The position numbers were made by a program, and so were the translations under genes. The notes below the pieces were generated by a model. That model searched no databases and was not told the origin of the DNA. It saw only the letters and a list, made by a program, of their open reading frames with translations. Shown piece after piece: positions 1 through 10,061 of a stretch of DNA of 64,000 nt. How positions within the stretch are numbered: position 1 is the stretch's first letter; each line of letters starts with the position of its first letter. This DNA comes from Dimorphilus gyrociliatus (Eukaryota > Annelida > Polychaeta > Dinophilidae): NCBI GenBank assembly GCA_904063045.1, contig CAJFCJ010000007.1, forward strand, positions 988,819-1,052,818, given 5' to 3'.

Positions 1-278
1 TCAATCTATCAAATTTAAAATCGTTCGCATAAAGAAATGAGGCCGTTTCACTCCGTCAGTTATTACATAACAAATGAGCCAGCCATGCCCGCATGCCAGA
101 AGTTTAGTTAATGCATTTTCGCTTTTACGCGTATCACTACTTTGTTTTGCCAGAGGGCATAAATAATTATGCAGTTTCGAATGAAATTTTCAAATACGAA
201 CGGGAAAAAATTTTGAAAAAAAACTTCAAAGAAAATAAAAAAGATCCACTTTCATCTCGAAAAAAGTCGTCTACTTAC
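1..278 (-). other. Intron 1 of the atypical E2F gene (partial)
   Basis: On the minus strand the exon ending at 279 is followed by a GTAAGT donor (bases 278 to 273), so the rest of the window to its left edge is intron. I looked for the expected continuation of the E2F DNA-binding domain (KFLARYP-like) and did not find it, so the next exon must lie outside the window. Confidence 0.6.
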
Positions 279-709
279 TTGTGACAGAGAACGCCTAACG
301 ATTTATTCTTCCTATTATGCACCGTATACTTTGACTGCTTTCCTGAGGTTTGACTAATTCCTGCCTCTACTTCGTCCTCAAACAATAGTTCACTCTCAAC
401 AGAGCATTCGTACGAGGAAGAAGTCGAGTCCGTCGTAGAATCCATTGAGTTATCATCAGTGAAAAGCGGTCTGAAGACACTGGACCCTTGCTTCTTTTTC
501 TCCGCTTTCTCGCAACTGACTGCTGCTAATAGTTTTAAATTACAATTAGGAGAAACGGAAGTAGTTTTTATTCTTTCTTTTCTGCTTGGCGTTTTGTCTT
601 TCATTTCCAACATATCACTCCTGTCAATTGAGCCCGATGTGATGGATTCAGAGAATGGCAGTGAACTGAACGATACCATCGTCTCATTAGTCTCTTGTAA
701 TGTTGACAT
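279..709 (-). CDS. E2F7/8: Atypical E2F transcription factor (E2F7/8 type), first coding exon, partial
   Basis: Starts at ATG 709 (minus strand, MSTLQETNETMVSF) and runs about 143 codons to a GTAAGT donor; the next in-frame codon would be a stop, so splicing is required. Most of it is Ser/Thr/Glu-rich and disordered. The last residues, NRKNKSLGVLCHK, closely match the start of the first DNA-binding domain of E2F7/E2F8 (RKEKSLGLLCHKF-like in the family as I remember it). Atypical E2Fs carry two DNA-binding domains, bind E2F sites without a DP partner and repress S-phase genes. Only the first few residues of the first domain are visible here, so the assignment rests on one short but characteristic motif. 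The upstream region holds E2F-like sites, which fits a cell-cycle gene. Confidence 0.7.
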
Positions 710-836
710 TTTCGAGTGCCTGTGGGTGTGTTCATGGGTTTAACAAAGAAACCTAACTGAAAATAGGGGTACGATATGCAAATTAGACACGAACGCCCCC
801 TATCGAGCTGTCCAATACCTCACGACCCTAGCTATT

Positions 837-863
837 ACTATTACCTAACAGTTAGGTAATAGT
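837..863. repeat. Perfect 27-nt palindrome with MYB-type core
   Basis: ACTATTACCTAAC, one central A, then its exact reverse complement GTTAGGTAATAGT: 13 perfect pairs around a single base. It lies 128 bp upstream of the E2F start codon, in the likely promoter or 5' UTR. The centre contains CAGTTA, a MYB recognition core (YAACKG on the other strand). It could be a dimeric protein-binding site or an RNA hairpin in the leader. Confidence 0.7.
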
Positions 864-1266
864 TTGGGAACGCTTGTGCACTTGTTTGCAACAAATGTAT
901 TTCCTTGTTCCGTATTATAAGAGGCAATGCGCAATTAACTTTGTATACACAAGTTAACAGTGTAAAGCTAAGTAGAAATAGATAGTGGAAATCTAAATGA
1001 GTATTTGTTTTTTATAATTATGCAAAAGCCGATTATCTATAGGCATAAGTTATCACTGGGTTTTAAGTTTACTTACATTTATTCCGAGGTAGCTCTGTAA
1101 TATTATACGTCAACGTTTTTTCAGGACCAAGTGATCAGTTTGAAGTGGGCATGAGAAATGACAAAAAACTAAGGACGTTTGAATTTTAACCATAAGGCGG
1201 GCGTTTAAGGTTGTTAACAAAGACCAAACTGTTTGTGCTAAAAATAGAAGCGCCAGACGCCTAGAA

Positions 1267-1515
1267 TTGGCGCCATTTTCGAGGAAACCGTTTAATTTTG
1301 AATTGGCGTGTGGGGGTTTATAGCCCCTATTCAACCATGGCATTAACATGTTGAAGCTAACAAAGACAATGAGCCACCTGACAACGTGTTAGCTAATCTT
1401 AGGTAATTATGGATTAAAATTTAGAGTCAAGGAAGCTTGAATTCTTAAGAATAGTGCGGGAAAACGCCTACTTATAAAAAACAAGTTCACAAACGTTTTA
1501 ATTCTGGCGCCAAGG
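1267..1515. promoter_or_regulatory. Cluster of E2F-like sites upstream of the E2F gene
   Basis: Three E2F-type elements within 250 bp: TTGGCGCCATTTTC at 1267, TGCGGGAAAA at 1455 (reverse complement TTTTCCCGCA) and CTGGCGCCAA at 1504. The consensus TTTSSCGC/TTTCCCGC is well established, and E2F7/8 genes are themselves E2F targets in vertebrates. The sites lie 560-800 bp upstream of the start codon, so autoregulation or E2F1-type activation is a reasonable inference. Confidence 0.5.
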
Positions 1516-2788
1516 AGTGGCTTAACCGTCAAAAATTGGCCTGTTCAAAGTACAAGAATCGACAGAATCAAATCATTGCGTTATAAGACAAATAGATATC
1601 ATTTATCACACAAAATTCTATACATTAATAAATAATTGAATTGCTTGAAAATCAGTTACATCTATTGATTCAAAAAACTAGTTATTTAACCGACGAAACG
1701 GAACGTTTTTGATAGGATTTCTGGTAGTCATAGAAAAAGGAATTTTTTTTTAAATTTCTTTCATTCGCAATAATTTATTGGACAGATTTATAGATGAGAG
1801 AATATATTGTTACCTTGTTTAGCTATATGTTCATACTGATCAAGTTGAAAAAAGGTTTTCTTGATTTTTCTCACTCTTTTCGATCCAAAAGTGCCGATTG
1901 CGCGCTCTAGTTTCACGCAGACTGGTATATGCTTCCGCACAATCTGTGATGTACCGTTTTACGTCACGTGCCGAATAACACAACAAATAAACTCTTTTCT
2001 TACAAAATTTGTCTAACTCATTCCAATTTGAGTAGATTAAATATTCCTGAATTTTAAAGGCTTTATTTTACAATCAAAAAGAAAATAAATTACCCCCATT
2101 GAAACTTCAAATGAGGCATTAAGATGATATTACTTAATATTCAATTGAGCTATATAATTTTTTAGATATCTTCATTTACTGGAAGTGTTAATAGGATAAA
2201 ACTTTCACTTGATAAATATAACATTTTAAAACAATAGATGACACATGGTTACGTCCTCTGTTCACTTCCGCGAATATCGAAAATGGCGGTACTGAAAAGT
2301 TACAATAATTAGTAATTAAAAGTTTTACAAATACTACTCATGAGAAAATTAGTCGTATTTTTTTGCCCAAATTCGCAGAAATTTATCTCCTTTTTATCTG
2401 CATTAACTTTTATTTTAAATCAACCGCTCTATGAAGTTTTTTTTGTCTAATTCTTTAATTTCGTTTATCTTTTTATGTTATTATGTATGACAAGCTCTCT
2501 AATTGCATACACCTCTGATTTTGATTTCTGAAACACGACAAAAAAACAATTTGTTTTTCTTTTATTATAAAAAGAACAATTTTCAGAGTAATTTTTATTA
2601 TAATTGTTTTTAATTATAAATAACAAGCGAAATGGTAGTACTCTTTCCCAGCTTAATTTATAATTAGATTATTTCTATGAACGCATTTCTGTATACATAT
2701 ATATAACAAGTAATAAAAGTATAAACCCTTGCTTATTAATATAATATTCATTGACAGTCAATTATAATGCAGGCTATGTAGATATCAG

Positions 2789-2796
2789 CGCCATCT
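2789..2796 (-). promoter_or_regulatory. CTCF/YY1-like AGATGGCG site
   Basis: The minus strand reads GCGCAAGATGGCGCTGA. It is one of eleven exact AGATGGCG copies in the window and lies about 210 bp upstream of the 3008 exon. Confidence 0.45.
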
Positions 2797-3007
2797 TGCG
2801 CCTACAGCACACTCGAAGCTTGGCAATTTGCAGTAGGCTTATACAAGCCGACTATACGTTCCATCTAACTATCCGCTTTATTATACGTGCAAACTTTTTA
2901 TTTTTATTTTCCTAAGGATTTCTAACTCAGGAAGTACTTTGCTCGTCAAGGATGCTCTGTTAATTTATTCTAATTTCTAAACGGAAATAATTAACGCGAT
3001 TTCTGTC

Positions 3008-3169
3008 ATGACTTCCAAGTTAAAGCCACCTAAGCATAGTAACAGACTAAAGTCACGCTATAAGGAGAAGGTGAAGGATGGTAAATTATTTTCAAGAAGG
3101 ATAAGAGAACAGTACTTACGTAAGAGTGAAGATGACGAAGATGAGCTTTCCGTCGAGGACACCATAAAG
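3008..3169 (+). CDS. First coding exon of an unrecognised gene, or distal NAV first exon
   Basis: ATG at 3008 opens 54 codons (MTSKLKPPKHSNRLKSRYKE...), ending ...ELSVEDTIK exactly at AAG|GTAAGT, a strong donor, in phase 0. The peptide is very basic, then acidic, as expected for real coding rather than random AT-rich sequence. I do not recognise a family. No second exon was found between 3170 and 33000. The phase matches the acceptor of NAV exon 2 (IYTDWANHYL at 36611), and the 33100 first exon also ends in an acidic stretch before that exon. It could therefore be a far-upstream alternative NAV start, with three other genes in its intron. An independent small gene with unseen exons is equally possible. 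Confidence 0.5.
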
Positions 3170-4432
3170 GTAAGTAAATTTGCAATTAAGTAGAATTTTA
3201 ATATATGTATGAGGGATCAAAAATTTTCAAACTCTGTAAAATATCGAATATATACGAATGTCACAATGAGTAGTTGTGAATTTAATATGCTTAGAAAAAG
3301 GTTAGCATAGGTTAGGTAAGATAATCTGCGATTGTTACTCCACTGTAGCGCATAGTATGATAATAGAAACGTTTGAACTTTAATTTTTCTTAAACTATAA
3401 GAGCAATATTATAAACGAGACATAATAAATGTTTGCGTCTGTGTATTGTCAGCAAACATATCAATCTTTCTCTTCTCCGTCTTTTAACGGCAAACGCGCC
3501 TGACATCGGTCGAAGCCTTCATCACCTAAACTATTACTTGTTGTAAATGTGAAAAATGCCATTAGTTTGGCCCTACTTGCGTAGTTGTCTAAATATATAA
3601 ATGCTTTGCATATGGCATATTAAGCATATACGAATATGCATATAAAGTACATTTATAATCATATAAATATACTGTAGATACATTTATATATATATATATA
3701 TATATTGTATGTAAGTTATATATATATATATATATATATACTAATATATATATGTGTATGATATACATATTTACTGTATATATACTGTATTTATCCGCGT
3801 TCATATTAAGTTTCTATCAGTCTGTGTGTGTGCGCATGTTTACGCGTATATTTTATACGAATGAAACTATACACAACACTTCTTGCTAGATTTAATTTTG
3901 CCTATTTTAACCTGACTATTAGCGTTATGTAGTGTTTTCTGTAATAGAAATATACGTGTCGTCTTAAGTAATTTATCGCAAGCTATGCCAAATGCTATGG
4001 TATAAGTGCGCGTGCAGTCTGAGTAAATTTGCTATATGATTTTTATTTTTCTCCTTCTCTCACTCTTACTTTCACTCCGCCGCCACCCCCCGCCCCCTCC
4101 CCGTCTCTCTCTCATTCTCAGTCTATATCGGACGAACGGACTCGTTCTCTTCTGAATAATATTCACGTAGCAACTAAACACAGATAATTATCTTATAAAT
4201 CTCTTGAGGAACAGAGTAAAATACAAAGGCTGTTTACTAGGGTGTTTAGTAATTTTTCCGTTTCGAAATGGTCATCTCATATAATTTTAGATAAAAAAGG
4301 TTTGCCAGAGTCTAGTAACGAAATTCTATAATACGGTGTAATAAAAGTATGCGCGGCGTCGCCTTAAGTAATATTGCAGTTCATTACTGGGTGTCTGTCA
4401 AGTTTTGCAGTATGTCGGAGGCAATAAAAAAA
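3170..4432 (+). other. Intron/intergenic sequence with TA microsatellite
   Basis: AT-rich, no coding sequence seen. It contains TA runs (about 3684-3740) and a pyrimidine-rich CT stretch near 4050-4120. It is intronic if the 3008 exon splices further downstream. Confidence 0.5.
3684..3740. repeat. TA dinucleotide microsatellite
   Basis: Two runs of (TA)n separated by a short interruption. The minus-strand open frame over it is a by-product of the repeat. Confidence 0.9.
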
Positions 4433-4550
4433 TGAGTCACACGCGTTACACGCCTGTAAGTATATGGTAATGAAATTTTTGCACCATTCTAAGGGCAATT
4501 AGTGGCCAATGAACGCTTTTTTCGGCTCGAATGCATCTTCTTATGACTCA
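4433..4550. promoter_or_regulatory. AP-1 sites and CCAAT box upstream of the Y-box gene
   Basis: TGAGTCA at 4433-4439 and its reverse complement TGACTCA at 4544-4550 flank a GGCCAAT element at 4504-4510. The exact AP-1 heptamer twice within 120 bp of each other, and within 200 bp of the start codon, suggests a bZIP-responsive promoter. The inverted CCAAT box is the class of element after which Y-box proteins were named, so autoregulation is conceivable but unproven. Confidence 0.4.
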
Positions 4551-4629
4551 TCTTTTTTTGAATTGTACGTTACGCTCCTTGAGAAAGAATGACATAACTC
4601 AACATTTTTAAATTTACATTATTGTCGAA

Positions 4630-5487
4630 ATGGAAGCTGTCATGAACTCGGAGAAGCTTTTGAAAGAGAAAGTTCTCGTTTCCGCAGAGACGCAAACAAC
4701 GGAATCTGAGATGATTGCAACTGCCTTGAAATCAAGGAATGGGGCCGGAGATGCAGTGAAGAACAAAAATTATTTAGCCATGTCCGTTAAAGGGACCGTT
4801 AAATGGTTTAACGTAAAAAACGGTTATGGGTTTTTGACTAGAGATGATGACGGTCAAGACGTATTCATTCATCAAACCGCTATAATTCGAAATAACCCGC
4901 GAAAGTTACTTAGAAGCGTCGGAGACGGCGAAAAAGTTGAGTTTGATGTTGTTGTGGGTTTAAAAGGCGTTGAAGCGGCAAATGTTACAGGCCCAGAGGG
5001 TAGACCGGTCATAGGTTCTCAACATGCTCCTGAGAAAGAAGGAAGACGACCTTTATACAGACAACCCATGTCTGGCTATCGAAGCCACTCAGCGTACGTC
5101 AATCGCAAATGGTGGCGTTCACCATCAAAGCGTTATGAATCTGATGAATCGGAAGCGTCAAGACGAAGGGGTCGTCGAACAATTTACAAAACGATACATC
5201 CCGAAAGAGAGGTAAGTACCACCGAAGAAATTTCAACTCCAGAAACGTCACCACCAAAGACAAAGACTAGACATCAAATCAAAAAGACAAGTTCGGGTAA
5301 TGTTACAAGTTATTCAAAAGGAGGCTTTAGATTCCCATACCGTAGTAGATCGGCTGCTTTTTATGATTATGATGGTTACCATTTCTATCCGCCACATAGT
5401 CGACGCCAGTTTTACTACAGTCCGTCGACTTATCGACGTCCCCAAAGCGTTTATTGCCCGAATCTTCAACAGTCTACCCGCTATTAA
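4630..5487 (+). CDS. YBX: Y-box (cold-shock domain) RNA-binding protein
   Basis: Complete 285-aa intronless frame. ATG 4630 is preceded in frame by a TAA at 4609, which fixes the start. Residues about 51-122 are a canonical metazoan cold-shock domain: [15 protein letters not shown] with RNP1 (NGYGF, about 64-68), RNP2 (VFIHQ, about 78-82), then the diagnostic eukaryotic Y-box extension [20 protein letters not shown] and [10 protein letters not shown]. The C-terminal tail is rich in Arg, Tyr and Ser, as in YBX proteins, but lacks clear alternating basic/acidic islands. Such proteins bind mRNA and act in packaging, translation control and stability, mostly in the cytoplasm. Animal YBX genes usually have introns, so this may be a functional retrocopy. 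A GTAAGT inside the frame at 5212 could act as a cryptic donor. Confidence 0.93.
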   Translation: MEAVMNSEKLLKEKVLVSAETQTTESEMIATALKSRNGAGDAVKNKNYLAMSVKGTVKWFNVKNGYGFLTRDDDGQDVFIHQTAIIRNNPRKLLRSVGDGEKVEFDVVVGLKGVEAANVTGPEGRPVIGSQHAPEKEGRRPLYRQPMSGYRSHSAYVNRKWWRSPSKRYESDESEASRRRGRRTIYKTIHPEREVSTTEEISTPETSPPKTKTRHQIKKTSSGNVTSYSKGGFRFPYRSRSAAFYDYDGYHFYPPHSRRQFYYSPSTYRRPQSVYCPNLQQSTRY

Positions 5488-5929
5488 GGGGCGTATTTTT
5501 CAGAAAAGTATGAATAGTGAAAATGATAGTTGAAAGGATGAGAATGAGAGAAATTATTCATTCGTCAAATTTTTCGTCAATCTTAACGGAGATGGCTAAT
5601 GTTTATTGAGGGGAAATGTCATTGCAATTACTAGCACCGACTTTGTCAACTCATACGTATGCATGTGTGCGTGTTTAGATGGATATTTTGATTTTTATAG
5701 CTTGATATTCTCTTTATAATTCTATATTAAATTTCTGGTGTAAACCCGATTAATTGTTTCGTAAATTGTGAAAAGGAAGAGAGAGTTTTCACTTGATTTA
5801 AAACGTCAATTCTTTTTTCTCTTGTTATTAAAGTTTCACTAAGAAAAATGATTCGATAATGTACTTTCTTCCGCGACAAAAAACATCTGCTCTTCCCTAT
5901 GAAACGGATATTTATAAGGGCACAGCTTA

Positions 5930-5935
5930 AATAAA
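5930..5935 (+). terminator. Likely poly(A) signal of the Y-box gene
   Basis: AATAAA about 440 nt after the stop codon, the first canonical hexamer downstream. ATTAAA at about 5828 is a weaker alternative. Confidence 0.45.
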
Positions 5936-7114
5936 CTCTGTTTTCTACTCATAACTTGTCAGACATTTTTACATCAATTTACATCGATTACGTTTTTTTT
6001 TCTATGGTTCCAACAGCCCGTATAAGATTAATAAGGTTAATGATTTTGGACGTATTGATGAATTATTCCTGTAAATGTTTGAAGCTAAAGATACAGATAT
6101 ATATATATAGAAAGATTCATCTTGGTGTTTATCTATACAGAATGAATTTTTTATATAAATATTCTTCTCTTTTATCACTTTTTATTTACATATCGCTGTA
6201 AATTTTTTAAAGTTTATCATTTTTTACGTTACGTACTTATTTAGTAAAAGAGCATGATTATAAATCTATGCATTTTTTACGCTACATTACGATAAAAATT
6301 GTTAAAAAATGCATTTTTTATTGGCTCTCCACCGGAGAAAAGGTATAAGAATATAGGACTACGCTGAGGAAGCAACTATTGAACGCTTTCTAATTACAAA
6401 AATTGATTATGGGAGTAATTACCAAATTGTTGCTCTATAATTTAATATTACATGGTGCTCTTCTTACCGATGCTATATCTTTATGATATCTGTGCCTATG
6501 TAGAATAAAAACGGAAAATATGTTAATTATTGTACACTACAATTATTCTTATACGGAATAAGGAAATTAATGAAATAAAAACTCGATCAATTTACGGGCT
6601 AGTCAAATATTGGAAGGAAAACCACGATATTTCATTGCTAAATGAAAGTGATTTAATTACTGATAACGAGAATGACATGCATTTGATTATACGCAATAAT
6701 TAACAGAAATGTGGCCTTTTTAACACCTAGGCTTTGATTAATTACGGAATTGCTCTTTGCAATCTTTACCTTTCTATTAGTAAACGGTTCCGTCAGGATG
6801 ATATACAATGATTAATTAGGCCGAGTAGCTGGAATGTCAAAATAGGCGTTTATTTACGTTAGAGAGGTAGGTGTTATTGAGCTGAAGGTTCAAGATAATG
6901 CTTTGTATTATATAAAATAAAGATAACTCTTTCTTCTTCCTCTTCATGTCAATGTGACAAAGTGTCAAGTAGAAATAAGCCTTTAACGCCCAAAATAGGC
7001 CGAAGGAAACTAACCAATAACGTTAGCTTAATGAAGTTTTGAAGATGGTCTGTAACCTGACTAAGTCAATTTTCATCAATCGGGAAATTGTATAATGAAT
7101 ACCCGGTTTTTAGA
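5936..7114. other. AT-rich intergenic sequence
   Basis: Only short chance frames; no conserved protein motif, repeat family or RNA gene seen up to the left arm of the inverted repeat. Confidence 0.5.
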
Positions 7115-7126
7115 GCTATTTATGTT

Positions 7127-7370
7127 TAACTAATAGACCATGTATTTAAGGTAAACAATCTCCTTCATTCAACCATGTATAAGCAAGATTACAGTATTGT
7201 TGCAGCTGTTAACGTTTCACACCCGAAAGAAGGGAAATTTTCAACTCTTTTTTTTTCCACGAAAAAAAAGAAATAGTTTTTCAATCGAAATTTAAAACCA
7301 ATAAGCTCGCTAATAGTATGTGAACATTGTCACATGTTCGACTTACAGTTAGAATGGTAGACGTGGTCAA
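7127..7370 (+). pseudogene. Possible coding remnant in left arm
   Basis: Reads LIDHVFKVNNLLHSTMYKQD..., has a stop after KKKK near 7274, then resumes with NLKPISSLIVCEHCHMFDL and stops again. The right arm carries the same reading without stops. Origin and function are not recognised. Confidence 0.25.
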
Positions 7371-7649
7371 CCGTTGTGATAACGGCTGCATATTACATTC
7401 CTTGTTTTTCTATTCTTCTCTACTCCCCTACCAGCTTTGTTTGTCTATAATCGTCTTTTTTTATCCCCCATACCCATACCCTTCCGTCTATCTTTCTAAC
7501 GTTACGGTGTGCACTTTCCCCCTCGCCCCCCGTTTCCCTAACCTCCTCACCCCCTCCCCTCTCTAACTGTCTCTCTCTCTCTCTCTCTTTCTCTATGGCC
7601 CCAACCCCCTGCCCTCACCCCCTCCTCTCTCTCTCTCTATTTACCGACT

Positions 7650-8068
7650 ATCGTCGTGCCAGTTACGTTAGCCGAGATAGACACTCCATTTTCGAGGATC
7701 GTCTTTAACTAGCATAAACTTGATATATAAACGTAACGTTGTATAGGTAGATCTATAAAATGCTCGGTTAGAGACGGGGAAGAAGAAGAAAAAGTGGGCA
7801 ATAGAATACCGTACGTACAATAGAGAGATAAAGAGGAGAAAAAGAAAAGAAACAAAAGAATGCGATAGTGTTGCATAATGAAAAAGTAAAAGCGATAAAA
7901 ATTTGTTATAGAATTATAGAACAATGACGCGTTGTTTTACAGATAATAATTAGAAGCAGAGACAAATTATTCGTTCAACAATTAACTTCGTTCCGTCTAG
8001 AGCCTTCGGGCTGCCAGAAAACACCCGATTCCTATCTACTAACGTACTGTTTATTTAAACTTCTCTTT
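7650..8068 (+). repeat. 419-bp inverted-repeat core, identical in both arms (left copy)
   Basis: Every base I compared matches the reverse complement of 14605-15023 with no indel (paired coordinates always sum to 22673). It contains a 71-codon frame on the minus strand (7709-7924) that is simply a pyrimidine-rich strand and not a credible gene. An AGCC-TTCG-GGCT stem with a UUCG tetraloop lies at 8001-8012. Confidence 0.95.
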
Positions 8069-8265
8069 TCAAGCGTTAAAGGCCGATAGCCGAGAAACAG
8101 TTGGCTCTGTTATTTCTTTAAGACTAGAAAGAGGAAATAATAGAGGATGAGGGGGAGAGTATAACGGTCTTATTTAACTACTGGTCCTTTTTTTAGCAAC
8201 ATTCCTACTTAAGGACTCTATTAATGGAGCTAAGGAGTCATTTTCTTAAAATATTTACTGCCAAG

Positions 8266-9168
8266 TAGGCCTGGAGTAAATTTTTCATTTGCAAATTTTG
8301 TTTTTAATAAATTCCGTTGAGTGTATCAAAGTTTTTTTAAACTCTAGATAAAATTAACGGATTACAGTTGCTCTTAAACATAGGCAATTATTGAGGGAAT
8401 ATGATATGTAGATGAACGATATTTCTTTAGATAAGCTGGTAAGAGCTTTAAGCGAATCCATCAACGATCATAATGAGAGATGTAATTGGTATTTGAACTT
8501 CTTTTGAGTTTAGCTGGTGAAGTAATGGACTAACATATGCAGAGGGTTAATCATTCAATGTTATTCATATACTTGCTTCAGCTATTTTTATTATTTTTTG
8601 CAAACATTTGCTAACATTAATTATCCTGTCGTTTTTTTTGTGTAACGTGTATTGTACACTGTTTAGAATAGAAAAGTAAAACAGACCTATATCGAGTACA
8701 TCCGAAATTTATCATTCCGCCTCCAATACTTTAATAGGGTGCAGAAGGGGCTACGCCCAAAAGACGCTGCTAAGACGTCGATAAACCGATAGAAAAAAAA
8801 GAGGTAGGGTACGGGCAAAATTATCGTGGTCATTAAAAAATCGTTTGCTTTGGACTAAAAAATTCAATTACCTTATAAGGACATTTATAAGACCACTGCA
8901 GTTTTTTTTTTAATTCTAAACCAAACTGTTTTTAAAATTACCGCTTAACTACATTATTTCGTCAGATGTAATTTAAATTATTTGAAATCGTTAAAGCTCA
9001 ATTATTATTTGAGTGATATAATTGCGATACTCTTATCCGATAACGTCCTCTTGAATAACAAGATTTCGAATGAAGATAAATTAAGTAGTGGGAATATAGA
9101 GTGTAGATAAAATAGATTCAAAACAATTATTACTCATACAAAGGGATCAAAGAGCAGTTTGGGGCAGT
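8266..9168. other. AT-rich upstream region of the LITAF gene
   Basis: No coding sequence. It probably contains the LITAF-gene promoter; no clear TATA or other element could be assigned. Confidence 0.4.
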
Positions 9169-10002
9169 ATGGCAAAAAGTAAACAAGAGTTAATGACTAG
9201 GGGTCCCAGAACAAGGGGTAAAGTGTCACAATTCCACCAACAAACCCAATTACCACAAGTAACACAGCCACACCCGCAACAAAAAGCTGTGAAAGAAAAG
9301 AAAAAAAGATTATCCAAAGAGCATAGTCATCATAAGAAAAAACAATCCCTAGACTCTCATAATTCTGATAATTCTGAAAAGTCTAACAATTCCGACTCGG
9401 GAAGTAAAGAATCAGGTGAACATAAATCCGAATCCGCGTCCCATTCGGATCCTGAATCTCATTCAGAATCTATAGCGAAGAAAAAGAGTCGTAAAAAAAG
9501 GAAGAAATCTCATAAATTGCAAAAGCAGCATCGAAAAGAGAAAAGTGCGAAGAAGAAAGAAAAGAAACGTGTCACTGAAGTAGTAAATGACGACGAAAAG
9601 GCTGTAAAAAAGAAGAGGAAGAGAAGATATAAAGATGGAGGGGGTGACGATTTATTTGGGGGACATGTGGGAGATGTACAAGGAATAATGAGAGTTACTG
9701 GGGGAGCAGGTGAAGGTGTTAGCGACAATAGATCAGGAGAAGAGGCACTCTGTGTCCTAACAGAGGCAGATGTAAAAACTATTGAAGAGAAGTCGGCTTT
9801 CGTCACAGAATGCCCTGGCTGTCATTCAACGATTCGAACAAACATTCAGCACGATGTTGAAAGTGATTCATTCGCTGTCATAGCCGCTTTATCAATTTGT
9901 TGCCTATGTTTTATTCCATTCTTATTTAAGGATTGTCAAACAGTTAGTCATTATTGCCCAGAGTGTCACCAAAAGATAAGCAAATCCAAACCTTTCTGCT
10001 AA
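9169..10002 (+). CDS. LITAF-like: LITAF-domain protein with Lys/Ser-rich N-terminal region
   Basis: Complete intronless 277-aa frame from ATG 9169 to TAA. Residues about 1-160 are low-complexity: Gln/Pro, then Ser/Asn, then long Lys/Arg runs resembling several nuclear localisation signals. Residues about 212-277 are a LITAF domain: CPGC (C215, C218), a hydrophobic membrane-embedded segment (FAVIAALSICCLCFIPFLF), then HYCPEC (C263, C266). The two CxxC pairs form the zinc site in LITAF/CDIP1 proteins, which are monotopic proteins of endosome and lysosome membranes. Known members usually have short Pro-rich N-termini with PPxY/PSAP motifs, which are absent here. The long basic N-terminus is unusual and its role is unknown. 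The gene sits alone between the arms of the inverted repeat. Confidence 0.9.
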   Translation: MAKSKQELMTRGPRTRGKVSQFHQQTQLPQVTQPHPQQKAVKEKKKRLSKEHSHHKKKQSLDSHNSDNSEKSNNSDSGSKESGEHKSESASHSDPESHSESIAKKKSRKKRKKSHKLQKQHRKEKSAKKKEKKRVTEVVNDDEKAVKKKRKRRYKDGGGDDLFGGHVGDVQGIMRVTGGAGEGVSDNRSGEEALCVLTEADVKTIEEKSAFVTECPGCHSTIRTNIQHDVESDSFAVIAALSICCLCFIPFLFKDCQTVSHYCPECHQKISKSKPFC

Positions 10003-10055
10003 ATTGAAGGTGCTTTAAAGTCTAGAATATACGAGAAAAGTCTGATTCGAATGGT

Positions 10056-10061
10056 AATAAA
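10056..10061 (+). terminator. Poly(A) signal of the LITAF gene
   Basis: AATAAA 54 nt after the stop codon, implying a very short 3' UTR. Confidence 0.55.

Larger units (their letters stand above)
710..3007. other. Intergenic region between divergent E2F and 3008 exon
   Basis: No convincing coding sequence. The short open frame at 1110-1349 on the minus strand lies among the E2F-like sites and has no family resemblance. The region holds the palindrome at 837-863, the E2F-like cluster at 1267-1515, and GC-containing motifs near 2281 (AAAATGGCGG) and 2789 (AGATGGCG on the minus strand). It probably contains the promoters of both divergent transcription units. Confidence 0.5.
7115..8265 (+). repeat. 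Left arm of ~1.1-kb inverted repeat
   Basis: Reverse complement of about 14460-15530. Three zones are visible. The outer 7115-7450 is roughly 80% similar to 15525-15180. 7450-7650 is a CT-rich microsatellite zone that has diverged in length and unit. 7650-8068 is identical to the other arm. The inner 8069-8265 is weakly similar (roughly 65-75%), with landmarks such as CTTAAG and AAGGAGTC shared. No target-site duplication or clean terminal motif is evident at the outer ends, so this looks like an old inverted segmental duplication more than a transposon. Confidence 0.9.

Noticed and set aside
7709-7924. 71-codon open frame, identical copy at 14749-14964
   Set aside because: The identity comes from the inverted-repeat core; the peptide is Phe/Ser/Leu-rich as any pyrimidine-rich strand gives, with no motif or splice context.
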